A stretch of 14,615 bases of DNA. It comes from Candidatus Zixiibacteriota bacterium. GTDB lineage: Bacteria; Zixibacteria; MSB-5A5; GN15; FEB-12. Location: assembly GCA_030591625.1 (NCBI GenBank), contig JAUVAR010000027.1, forward strand, positions 1 through 14,615, in the 5' to 3' direction. Under the pieces are notes generated by a model. It saw only the letters and a list, made by a program, of their open reading frames with translations. It had not been told where the DNA came from and did not search any database. The translations under genes and the position numbers were made by a program. Every line of letters begins with the position of its first letter. Position 1 is the first letter of the stretch. This document shows, in pieces, positions 1 to 6,841 of the stretch.

Positions 1-1001
1 CAGGTGCGAGTGGGCCATGCAGGTTTGGGCTTTATTCGCAGTTCCATCGGTTGGTACTCGATGATTTGGGATTCAAGGATGTACCAATATTCTCTCCAAA
101 TTCTAAAGATGGTTATGATCAATTCGGGTTGGAGGGAACCAATTTCAGGTCTGTAGCATGGAAAGCACTTGTCTATATCGATTGTTTGATGAAACTGTGT
201 CATCAAACTCGACCTTATGAATTGAACAAGGGTGAAACGGATTTACTATATCAGTCAAGTATTCGCAAGATGGATGAGGCTATCTTGCGGGATGATTCAC
301 TCACCCAACTGGCACGAGTAACGGCGAAAGAATTCTCTCAAATTGATCGGGTTAAAGAGCCTCGTCCGGTGATCGGAGTAGTGGGAGAAATTTATTTAAG
401 GTCGAACCGATTCTCGAATAATAATCTAATCAAGAAATTAGAGCGACTCGGAGCTGAAGTCTGGCTGGCAACATTTACAGAATGGCCTCTTTATACGTCG
501 CTAACATTCCGTCGTGACTCCTGGAATAATAGGGATTATAAAGGGTATTTAAAGTCTCAGTTACAGGTTCAAGTTCAGAAGTATTATGAACATAAGATCG
601 TCAAAGCATTCGGTGAAAATTTCCCGATCCGCCATGATTACTCGGTCGAACGAGTTGTAAAGATGGCCGAGAAGTACATTAACTTTGAATGCAAAGGTGA
701 GGCAATTCTCTCGATTGGCAAAGCAATTGAGATGAATGCAATGGGTGCATCAGGGATTGTTAATGCTATGCCGTTCAATTGTATGCCCGGTACGGTTGTA
801 AGTTCTCTCTCGGGGAAAGTTTCATCTGACTTGGCTAATATTCCCTGGCTTAATATTAGTTATGAGGGGCTTAGAGATTCGGGTGAAGATACACGTCTTG
901 AAGCGTTTGCTGAGCAGGTTTATTCTTTTGCGGGGGATGTTTCAGATTTTAATTATTCAAATAAGCATAAGCCAAATGAGAAAAAGAAACAAATTGCCTG
1001 A
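1..1001 (+). CDS. Acyl-CoA dehydratase activase-related protein (DUF2229-like), 3' part only
   Basis: The reading frame is open from base 3 and enters from outside the window, so the start is missing; 332 residues are visible. The first residues read GASGPCRFGLY, the cysteine motif seen in the C-terminal half of large activase/dehydratase fusions of the 2-hydroxyacyl-CoA dehydratase (BadF/BadG/BcrA/BcrD, HgdC) group. Later family-like blocks are ISPNS-like FSPNSKDGY, GVVGEIYLRSN and, near the end, the MPFNCMPGT cysteine motif followed by PWLNISYEG. In the family such cysteines hold iron-sulfur clusters used for ATP-driven electron transfer; the substrate here is unknown. A TTG at 51 could be mistaken for a start but lies downstream of the conserved GPCRFG motif. 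The gene ends 174 bases before trxA. The family call is solid, the precise activity is not. Confidence 0.75.
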   Translation, partial: GASGPCRFGLYSQFHRLVLDDLGFKDVPIFSPNSKDGYDQFGLEGTNFRSVAWKALVYIDCLMKLCHQTRPYELNKGETDLLYQSSIRKMDEAILRDDSLTQLARVTAKEFSQIDRVKEPRPVIGVVGEIYLRSNRFSNNNLIKKLERLGAEVWLATFTEWPLYTSLTFRRDSWNNRDYKGYLKSQLQVQVQKYYEHKIVKAFGENFPIRHDYSVERVVKMAEKYINFECKGEAILSIGKAIEMNAMGASGIVNAMPFNCMPGTVVSSLSGKVSSDLANIPWLNISYEGLRDSGEDTRLEAFAEQVYSFAGDVSDFNYSNKHKPNEKKKQIA

Positions 1002-1069
1002 ATTTGAATATCTGCCTCTTTTGTGATTGCGTCTGTTAGCTAATCAGATATATTGACTTCCTGATCTTG

Positions 1070-1093
1070 AGATAACCTCATGAGGGAGTATCT
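1070..1093. promoter_or_regulatory. Imperfect palindrome upstream of trxA, possible operator or hairpin
   Basis: A perfect 10-base palindrome CCTCATGAGG (1076-1085) is flanked by AGATA on the left and its complement TATCT on the right, with unequal 1- and 3-base gaps. It lies between the activase stop and the trxA start. There is no T-run after it, so it is unlikely to be a rho-independent terminator. An operator or a leader hairpin are both possible; no specific regulator can be named. Confidence 0.25.
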
Positions 1094-1175
1094 GTCGATC
1101 AATTGGAACTGTTTATTATCCCTGTTGTTTAATTGGGACAACAGATTTGAAACTAAATTTCGGAGGATATGAGAG

Positions 1176-1502
1176 ATGAGTCAGCCTGTAACAATTACCG
1201 ACGATTCTTTTGAAGCAGAAGTATTAAAGTCAGATATTCCAGTCGTGCTTGATTTTTGGGCAACATGGTGTGGACCATGCAAGATGATTGCACCGATCTT
1301 GGAAGAAGTTGCTGTCGAAATGGACGGCAAGGTGAAAATTGCAAAGCTTGATGTCGATTCAAATAGTCAAACGGCAGGCAAGTACAATATTATGTCGATT
1401 CCATCGTTGCTATTCTTTAAAAATGGTGAAGTTATCGATCAGGTCACAGGTGCTATTCCTAAGGCCCAATTGGTGCAGAGAATCGAAAAAGCCCTCGCTT
1501 AA
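1176..1502 (+). CDS. trxA: Thioredoxin
   Basis: A 108-residue thioredoxin of standard length. The active site WCGPCK gives the redox pair Cys32/Cys35, with the buried Asp26 in LDFWATWCGPC and the cis-proline Pro76 in SIPS. It reduces protein disulfides in the cytoplasm, fed by thioredoxin reductase (not in the window), and in known systems it is the electron donor for DsbD, which is encoded about 2.5 kb downstream. The start is set by GGAGG at 1162-1166, 9 bases before the ATG. The gene stands alone: 174 bases separate it from the gene before and a strong terminator follows, so it is probably monocistronic. A possible weak promoter (TATATT at 1049-1054) is not convincing. Confidence 0.97.
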   Translation: MSQPVTITDDSFEAEVLKSDIPVVLDFWATWCGPCKMIAPILEEVAVEMDGKVKIAKLDVDSNSQTAGKYNIMSIPSLLFFKNGEVIDQVTGAIPKAQLVQRIEKALA

Positions 1503-1526
1503 AAGTATCAAAATTGATTAAAATAG

Positions 1527-1560
1527 CCGGTTTGGAATAATATCTGAGCCGGTTTTTTTT
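1527..1560 (+). terminator. Rho-independent terminator of trxA
   Basis: CCGGTTTGG (1527-1535) pairs with CTGAGCCGG (1544-1552) over nine pairs including three G-U wobbles, with an 8-base loop, directly followed by eight T (1553-1560). It lies 24 bases after the trxA stop. Confidence 0.85.
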
Positions 1561-1673
1561 AGCTTTTTCGAAATGTAGCTTGGAACTAATTGGTGCCGAT
1601 AAGCCTTTTATAAGTAAATGATCGAAATTTGTTTTTAGCTGGAACTGACCGGCGGAGTGATAGTATATTGAGT

Positions 1674-1859
1674 ATGAATGACATATTATTTTTAGCCCTT
1701 TTTCTTGTTGTATGGTTCCTCTTTGTAACAAGAGTATTGCCCCGCTTTGGCGTTGGTGGCTGAATGACCAGCAGTTGTGACCTTCCGGAGGAAGGTATTA
1801 ACAAGAAACAGGGTAGAACTGACAGTACAAGTCCTGACACGGACTCATCCGGTAAGTAA
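1674..1859 (+). CDS. Candidate small membrane protein with an in-frame TGA, possibly selenocysteine
   Basis: The ATG at 1674 opens a 29-codon frame, MNDILFLALFLVVWFLF then VTRVLPRFGVGG, that is a typical transmembrane helix with basic residues after it. It meets TGA at 1761-1763 and continues in the same frame for 31 codons, starting MTSSCDLPEEG and ending DTDSSGK, to a TAA at 1857-1859. Read through, it would be a 61-residue single-pass protein with a polar tail and a cysteine five residues after the UGA. A hairpin at 1774-1802 sits where a bacterial SECIS should. The nearest ribosome site is GGAG at 1654-1657, a poor 16 bases before the ATG but about 10 before an in-frame TTG at 1668. Alternatives: two small coupled ORFs (the second ATG directly follows the TGA), a gene broken by a nonsense mutation, or chance coding in a structured leader. 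No family is recognised with certainty. Confidence 0.4.
1774..1802 (+). other. Hairpin just 3' of the in-frame TGA (bSECIS-like)
   Basis: ACCTTCC (1780-1786) pairs perfectly with GGAAGGT (1790-1796) around a GGA loop; after a 2x2 internal loop GTTG (1774-1777) pairs with TAAC (1799-1802), one pair being G-U. The loop begins 23 bases after the TGA at 1761-1763 and starts with G, which matches the general bacterial SECIS pattern (a short stem-loop shortly 3' of UGA with G among the first loop bases). The stem also contains GGAGG and could simply hide a ribosome site. Confidence 0.4.
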
Positions 1860-1882
1860 ACCATTAACCTGTTTCGGTAATC
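1797..1882 (+). other. Possible structured leader upstream of the rhomboid gene
   Basis: GAAACAGG (1805-1812) pairs with CCTGTTTC (1868-1875), extended by ATTA (1797-1800) with TAAT (1878-1881). It encloses a smaller hairpin AGTCC/GGACT (1830-1834 and 1841-1845) with a 6-base loop. This could be a folded 5' leader of the downstream mRNA. It matches no riboswitch core that I recognise, and the outer stem closes a 55-base gap, so chance pairing is possible. It overlaps the tail of the small candidate ORF. Confidence 0.25.
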
Positions 1883-1898
1883 TGCCGATATTCTACAA

Positions 1899-2723
1899 AT
1901 GAACTATAGGCAACAAACAAGCGGATTTAGATTTGGACCGGGCGTTCTTACCCCGTTCATAAAGACAATACTGATTGCAAATGTGGCAGTATTTCTGTTG
2001 CAGTCAGTACTTCGCGGGCAGCTTGATCCGTTACTTGGTCTTAATCCGAGACTTTTCTTTTCAGAATTCCCTAATTACAGCTATCAGGTCTTTACATATA
2101 TGTTCCTGCATGGCGGGTTCTTTCATCTGGCGTTCAATATGCTCGCCCTTTGGATGTTTGGAACAGAGATTGAACAAGGCTGGGGAGCAAAACGATTTGC
2201 TACCTTCTATCTTATAGCAGGTATATCTGGTGGTGTCTTACCACTATTTGTTCAGGGAATATTTTCACAGGGTTTGATCATTGGTGCATCGGGAGCGGTG
2301 TATGGTGTCTTGGTAGCATACTGGTTATCATTTCCAAACCGGACAGTCTTTTTCTTTCCAATACCATTCCCCTTAAAAGTTAAATGGGCTATCCCTGGAT
2401 TTATGCTTATCGGCTTCTTTTTTGGAGGTGCTGGTATCGCTCATACAGCTCATCTCGGTGGTGCTTTGTTCGGATTGATTTATATGAAGCTTGATTGGCG
2501 ATCCAAGTCACTCGGAAATAAATTTAGAGACTTGCGTTTTAAGCGTCAAACGGCTAAGCTTGATAAGAGACGGAAACAGGCAGAGACGGCAATGAAAAAA
2601 GTTGATGCTATTCTTGACCGTATAAATGAAGTTGGTATTGAGAATCTTACTAAAGAGGAACGGAAATTCCTGGAAGATGCCTCATCCAACATGCAAAACG
2701 AGAAAGATCATAACCAACGGTAA
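1899..2723 (+). CDS. Rhomboid family intramembrane serine protease
   Basis: 274 residues with six or so membrane segments. Family marks: HGGFFHLAFNML (His76, Asn80 near the oxyanion site), GASGAVYG with the catalytic Ser131, and AHTAHLGG with the catalytic His185. It should cleave membrane proteins within or beside their transmembrane helix, in the inner membrane. After the last helix (about residue 197) comes a basic, helical cytoplasmic tail ending in NLTKEERKFLEDAS, a short conserved C-terminal element seen in rhomboids of FCB-group bacteria. No clear Shine-Dalgarno precedes the ATG; the 5' leader may be structured. The next gene begins two bases after the stop, so the two are very likely co-translated. 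The substrate is unknown; a small single-pass membrane protein is possibly encoded immediately upstream. Confidence 0.93.
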   Translation: MNYRQQTSGFRFGPGVLTPFIKTILIANVAVFLLQSVLRGQLDPLLGLNPRLFFSEFPNYSYQVFTYMFLHGGFFHLAFNMLALWMFGTEIEQGWGAKRFATFYLIAGISGGVLPLFVQGIFSQGLIIGASGAVYGVLVAYWLSFPNRTVFFFPIPFPLKVKWAIPGFMLIGFFFGGAGIAHTAHLGGALFGLIYMKLDWRSKSLGNKFRDLRFKRQTAKLDKRRKQAETAMKKVDAILDRINEVGIENLTKEERKFLEDASSNMQNEKDHNQR

Positions 2724-2725
2724 TT

Positions 2726-3943
2726 ATGCGTAAGCGTGTATTGATAGTAGAAGAATCAGATAATTTGAGGGGACTGGCCGAATCTGTTCTCAGACAGAAC
2801 GGTTTTGAAGTGATCTCTGTATCGGCGACTGATCGGGCAAACGAAGTAATGCAGTTTTCAAAGCCTGATCTGATTGTTACGTCGGCTGGATTGAAAGCGT
2901 CTGATGGTAAGCCATTTTATGAAAAAGTAAAAAGTGATAGTCAGATGGCCGGCTTGCCACTTCTTGTTATTACGCCTGTAGAAATCAGAGATACCGGGCT
3001 GAATCCTGAACAGATGTTAGATCTACCTGTTGATCCGAATCAGTTTTTGAAAAAAGTATCTGCTTTACTGGGAGGAGAACAGCCAATGGCCGGCTCACCA
3101 AACACAAGTAAATCGCCAAAAGAAAATTCTTCGCCAGTATCAGAAAGTAGTGGTCTGTCTGTTGATGATGATTTCCTCGATGCCGCTCTTGGAATTGATA
3201 GCCTTGGTGTTACCGATTCTGAAGTTATGGATAAAACATCTATCACTAAAAGCAAACAAGCGAATGATGATTCGGAGTTTAGTGATTCTCGCCGAGTAGA
3301 GTCACTTGTTATTGCTGAGGATGCATCTGATATCATTAGAAAAACAGGTGGTGTAAAGACTGTGCCACAACAATCTGGCACCGGTAAACTTGAGATTGTT
3401 TCCGATCAATTTGGATTGACCGAACCGGGTGCAGCTCAGCCAGATCCTTTTGAATCTTCAGATCATGACTACAATTGGTTTGTCGATTCGATGCGTCAGG
3501 ACAACGAAGCTCCTGCGCCTGCCACAACTGCAAACAAATCTGGTGGATTGAAATTTGACGAAAATTCGGCCTCAGTCGATCCAATTACTTCAGTCCCACA
3601 ATCGACAACTCCCCAAAAAGATGCACCTTCCAAGGCAGAATCTGAAGGAGTTGATCAATTTATTGATGAGTTTAAGAAGGAGATGGAAGTTCTTCGATCC
3701 AATGAACCTGAATCGATTGTTGTTGCCTCAGATTCAGCTACCAATAAAGATCCAAAAGCTGATTTGACCTGGGAAGATTCCCTTGAGAAGCTTACTCCGG
3801 AAGAGATCGGGCTTTTTACTCAGAAATTTGCCAAAGAGTTGGCGACTAAGATTGCCGATATTATTGTTTCACGTATAGATCCTGACAAACTTCTTTCACT
3901 CATTAAAAATGAGATTATCGAACGGGCCAGGAAAAAATCCTGA
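2726..3943 (+). CDS. Receiver-like (pseudo-receiver) protein with long disordered body
   Basis: 405 residues. Residues 1-117 have the response-regulator receiver pattern (KRVLIVEESDNLRGLAES, then KPDLIVTSAGL, then LPLLVITPV, then FLKKVSALLGG). The phosphoacceptor Asp expected near residue 53 is Ser (VTSAGL), the acidic pair is Glu9/Glu10, and the usual Lys in the last strand appears to be Pro (LDLPVDP). It is therefore unlikely to be phosphorylated in the normal way. Residues about 120-335 are rich in Ser, Asp, Pro and Thr and look disordered. The end (about 345-405) is a folded helical segment, TWEDSLEKLTPEEIGLF through RIDPDKLLSLIKNEIIERARKKS. It starts two bases after the rhomboid stop. 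There is no DNA-binding or enzymatic output domain, so it may act as a scaffold; the function is unknown. Confidence 0.85.
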   Translation: MRKRVLIVEESDNLRGLAESVLRQNGFEVISVSATDRANEVMQFSKPDLIVTSAGLKASDGKPFYEKVKSDSQMAGLPLLVITPVEIRDTGLNPEQMLDLPVDPNQFLKKVSALLGGEQPMAGSPNTSKSPKENSSPVSESSGLSVDDDFLDAALGIDSLGVTDSEVMDKTSITKSKQANDDSEFSDSRRVESLVIAEDASDIIRKTGGVKTVPQQSGTGKLEIVSDQFGLTEPGAAQPDPFESSDHDYNWFVDSMRQDNEAPAPATTANKSGGLKFDENSASVDPITSVPQSTTPQKDAPSKAESEGVDQFIDEFKKEMEVLRSNEPESIVVASDSATNKDPKADLTWEDSLEKLTPEEIGLFTQKFAKELATKIADIIVSRIDPDKLLSLIKNEIIERARKKS

Positions 3944-4038
3944 TCTGGAACTTTCGCTTGATAATCACCCCATTTTCCCGCTTCATTCAATTACTAAGTT
4001 TTGTTGTATAAGTTTGAGAGTTGTTTCTCAGACATTAT

Positions 4039-4042
4039 GGAG
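4039..4042 (+). promoter_or_regulatory. Ribosome binding site deciding the dsbD start
   Basis: GGAG lies 6 bases before the ATG at 4049. This favours 4049 over the in-frame ATG at 4037, which has no upstream site, and over a TTG at 4001. The 4049 start also gives the cleanest signal peptide. Confidence 0.6.
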
Positions 4043-4048
4043 AAGAAC

Positions 4049-5992
4049 ATGTTTTTGCATTCAAAAATTGGATATAGGTTGTTCGGACTGTTAGCACTGC
4101 TGTTTGTAATGTTGTTTGTTTTTGCGGGCGGTCCCGAGGCTCAGGACTTTGGTTTTGGTGAGCCCGATCGGTTAGATCTTAAGAATCCGGTTGAAGCGTA
4201 TGCGCTGTTTAGTGTTACTGCATTAGAGCCGGGTGGCGAAAGTAACGCCGCACTTATTGTTGAAATCGAAAGACCATGGCATATCAATTCTTCAAAGCCT
4301 TACGAAGATTGGCTGATAGCTGCCAAAGTTTCATTTGATACCCTCGATGGACTCACGCCTTATGACATTAGTTATCCCAAGGGTCATGATATTGACCTGG
4401 CTGGTTCCAAAATGTCTCTTTATGATGGAAAAGTCATAATTGAATTCAAGGTGAAAGCTGATGCTAATATTGCTGCCGGAGACTATCGTATTCCGGTCAG
4501 CCTCGATTATCAACCTTGCGATGACAAACAATGTTCGGCTCCAAACCAAATTGCAACTACTCTGAAAGTAACAATCGGAACAGGTGGTGAGTCTGCAAAT
4601 AGTGCGATCTTCTCAAGAAGCAAAGAAGAAATTGAAGATAATTCTGTTGCTGCAACAGAGATAGAGGTTGCAACTGCAGGATCAGAAGCAGATCAAGATG
4701 CATCTGATTTACAGCGTCTTGTTGATGAATATGGTTTTTGGGGTTATTTGATGGCGTTGGGTCTGGCGTTTATCACCGGATTGATTTTATCCTTCTCGCC
4801 CTGCACTTATCCTATGATTCCAATAACAGTCTCGATTTTTGCCGGCCAACAGCGTTCGTTTGGGCGCGGTTTCTTTCTATCGCTTGTATATGTAACCTCG
4901 ATGGCGGTTGTGTATGGAATTATGGGGCTGATTGTTGCGATGGTCGGAGGAGTATTTGGTGCCTGGCTCGCGAGTCCTCCGGTTGTAGTTGGCATAGTGA
5001 TAGTATTTATAATTTTCTCTCTTTCAATGTTCGGTGTTTACGAACTACAGGTGCCGGCATCGTTGAGGGATAAACTTGGTTCTACAAAAACAGAAGGTGG
5101 CGTCGTTGGATCAATGATCCTTGGACTGGTTGCCGCCCTTGTTGTCTCGCCGTGTGTTGGTCCTTTTGTTGCAGGAATACTTTTGTACGTTGCAACAAGC
5201 GGGTCACCTCTAATAGGATTTCTTATTCTGTTCGTTTTCGCAATGGGGCTTGGAACTCTATACATGCTAATCGGAACATTTTCATCGGTTATCAATAAAT
5301 TACCTCGTTCGGGTGAGTGGATGGAAACAGTAAAGAAATTCTTCGGATTCATTCTTCTCCTTATGGCTGTGTATTTCCTTCAGACAATTATATCTCCAAC
5401 CATGACAGCAATTGCTGCCGGGTTTGTGCTTCTCGCGCTTGGAGTTTTTGGTGGCGGGCTCGACAGACTTGCTCCTGAGTCTGGATTTTTCTTAAGACTG
5501 AAGAAATTTGTTGGTGTACTGGCGTTCATATTTGGGTTATATCTGTTGATGGGCACAGTATTACTTGAGGGTCTGATTCTTCCGCCTGCCTCCGATTGGC
5601 TTCCAACCGCAACAGTTAATTCAGAGTTTAAAAAGGGTGAATTGATTGACTGGAATCGTGATCTGGAATCAGGCCTGGCTCTTGCTAAAAGCGAAGGAAA
5701 GCCGGTTGTTATCGATACCTGGGCAACGTGGTGTGCCAATTGCAGGGTTCTTGATAAAGAAGTATTTGGTAATGAAGAAGTTGCGGCAGAAATCTCAAGG
5801 TTTAAAGCACTAAAGATTCAATTGGAAAAAGCTGGTTCGCCCGAAACAAAACAATTTATGAAGAAATTCAATATGAAAATTTATTCATTGCCGACAGTAC
5901 TTGTGCTTGATCGGCAGGGTAGAGTACATAAAATGATTCAGGGCGTTATAAGCGCAGATGAAATGTTGGAAATATTGCGCTCGGTGAACTGA
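4049..5992 (+). CDS. dsbD: Thiol:disulfide interchange protein DsbD
   Basis: 647 residues with all three DsbD domains. A signal peptide (hydrophobic residues about 11-27, likely cut after GGPEAQ) leads to the periplasmic alpha domain with Cys157 and Cys162 (YQPCDDKQCSAP). Then comes the eight-helix membrane domain with the paired Cys252 (SPCTYP) and Cys369 (SPCVGP), and finally a periplasmic thioredoxin-like gamma domain with WCANC (Cys562/Cys565) and the cis-Pro loop SLPT. It takes electrons from cytoplasmic thioredoxin and passes them to periplasmic reductases such as DsbC-type isomerases or cytochrome c maturation thioredoxins. All six cysteines are present, so it should be functional. A gap of 105 bases separates it from the receiver-like gene, so it may have its own promoter; a GGAACTTT element at 3947 lies in that gap. 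No terminator is seen after it. Confidence 0.96.
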   Translation: MFLHSKIGYRLFGLLALLFVMLFVFAGGPEAQDFGFGEPDRLDLKNPVEAYALFSVTALEPGGESNAALIVEIERPWHINSSKPYEDWLIAAKVSFDTLDGLTPYDISYPKGHDIDLAGSKMSLYDGKVIIEFKVKADANIAAGDYRIPVSLDYQPCDDKQCSAPNQIATTLKVTIGTGGESANSAIFSRSKEEIEDNSVAATEIEVATAGSEADQDASDLQRLVDEYGFWGYLMALGLAFITGLILSFSPCTYPMIPITVSIFAGQQRSFGRGFFLSLVYVTSMAVVYGIMGLIVAMVGGVFGAWLASPPVVVGIVIVFIIFSLSMFGVYELQVPASLRDKLGSTKTEGGVVGSMILGLVAALVVSPCVGPFVAGILLYVATSGSPLIGFLILFVFAMGLGTLYMLIGTFSSVINKLPRSGEWMETVKKFFGFILLLMAVYFLQTIISPTMTAIAAGFVLLALGVFGGGLDRLAPESGFFLRLKKFVGVLAFIFGLYLLMGTVLLEGLILPPASDWLPTATVNSEFKKGELIDWNRDLESGLALAKSEGKPVVIDTWATWCANCRVLDKEVFGNEEVAAEISRFKALKIQLEKAGSPETKQFMKKFNMKIYSLPTVLVLDRQGRVHKMIQGVISADEMLEILRSVN

Positions 5993-6024
5993 AAAAAACT
6001 TCATGTAATTTGTACAACCGTTGC

Positions 6025-6053
6025 TTGACTCGCCAATTTGACCATTATATATT
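6025..6053 (+). promoter_or_regulatory. Sigma70-type promoter for the DUF2064/creatininase pair
   Basis: TTGACT (6025-6030), a 17-base spacer, then TATATT (6048-6053): one mismatch from consensus in each box. It lies about 39 bases before the ATG at 6092, giving a leader of roughly 30 bases. Confidence 0.6.
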
Positions 6054-6091
6054 TGACGTATGAAAAATGATTTTAAAACAAGTTCAATACT

Positions 6092-6841
6092 ATGACTAAA
6101 AAGAAAAAAGCTGAATCAGTAATTGCAGTCTGCGTTCAGGAACCGCTTGAAGATGGTTCCGCAATGAATCTGGGTGCAATTGAAGGTGACAATCTTAAGT
6201 TCTTGCATCAGGCGTTTATCACTGACACAATTAGATCTGCATTAACTGTTGAAGAGGCAGATGTAAGGTTCTATTCGGCTGATACTGACGAGAGAAAACG
6301 ATTTGTGAAAATAGTGACTGAGTATCTCGGGAAGAAATTGTCGGGCAAACTCTCACTGGCGTACAAGGATCGGTTCTCTCAGCATGAACAAAAAGCTGAA
6401 CGTTGGGGAGTTAAAATCAACGAAGTGTTTGAAGACTGTTTCGAACAGGGATACAGAAATGTACTCGTCATCGGCAGTCGCACGCCAACAATTACTCCTG
6501 CGATGATATCGACTGCGTTGAAACTTTTGGGTGAGAGTGATGCTGTCTTTGGTCCAACTCCCGAAGGTCGTTACTATGTAGTCGGAATGTCAAAGAAAGC
6601 TCATATCAATCTTTCTGAGTTTGATTGGAAATCTGCATCTATTTACAATGAAGTATCCAGCCAACTTGATGAAAAGAAACTTAGCTGGGCAGAACTCGAA
6701 ATTTGGTATGCAATTGAGAGTGCCGATGAACTTGAACTGATGGCTCGTGATATCAATCAGTACCGTTTTGAAGGTGACGAGCAGATCGCACGCGAAACAG
6801 AAGTCGTTATTGAACGTCTCCTGAGCAAATTGGAAACGTAA
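6092..6841 (+). CDS. DUF2064-like glycosyltransferase-fold protein with degenerate active site
   Basis: 249 residues. The central part matches the DUF2064/TIGR04282 nucleotide-diphospho-sugar transferase fold: RFSQHEQKAERWGVKINEVF, then VLVIGSRTPTITPAMISTAL, then DAVFGPTPEGRYYVVGM. Members usually carry GTDCPDL or GSDCPxL at the second block and GPAxDGGYYLxG at the third; here the metal- and substrate-binding Asp positions read GSRTPT (128-133) and GPTPEGRYY (154-162). The N-terminal KTRL-type loop and the late D-[IV]-D motif are also missing. It probably no longer transfers sugars, or uses a different chemistry. The ATG at 6092 has no clear Shine-Dalgarno but sits well behind a good promoter. 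Its stop abuts the next start, so it is likely partnered with the creatininase-like hydrolase. Its role is unknown. Confidence 0.7.
   Translation: MTKKKKAESVIAVCVQEPLEDGSAMNLGAIEGDNLKFLHQAFITDTIRSALTVEEADVRFYSADTDERKRFVKIVTEYLGKKLSGKLSLAYKDRFSQHEQKAERWGVKINEVFEDCFEQGYRNVLVIGSRTPTITPAMISTALKLLGESDAVFGPTPEGRYYVVGMSKKAHINLSEFDWKSASIYNEVSSQLDEKKLSWAELEIWYAIESADELELMARDINQYRFEGDEQIARETEVVIERLLSKLET

Noticed and set aside
1780..1810. Resemblance of CCTTCCGGAGGAAGG to the core of the signal recognition particle RNA
   Set aside because: The SRP core needs its own GGAA-type tetraloop and asymmetric loop sequence; here the loop and flanks differ and no longer SRP helix is present.
1459..1864. Two overlapping minus-strand open frames of about 90 codons across the trxA-rhomboid gap
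   Set aside because: They run antisense through the trxA end and terminator, have no ribosome sites and odd composition (many Lys/Arg/Ser without domain pattern); the plus-strand small ORF and RNA structure explain the region better.
3040..3767. Antisense and shifted-frame open frames inside the receiver-like gene
   Set aside because: They arise from the Ser/Asp-rich low-complexity coding of the real gene and have no starts or domains of their own.
4001..4048. Longer dsbD starting at a TTG (4001) or ATG (4037)
   Set aside because: Neither has a ribosome site, and both add polar residues before the signal peptide; GGAG spaced 6 bases before 4049 fits better.
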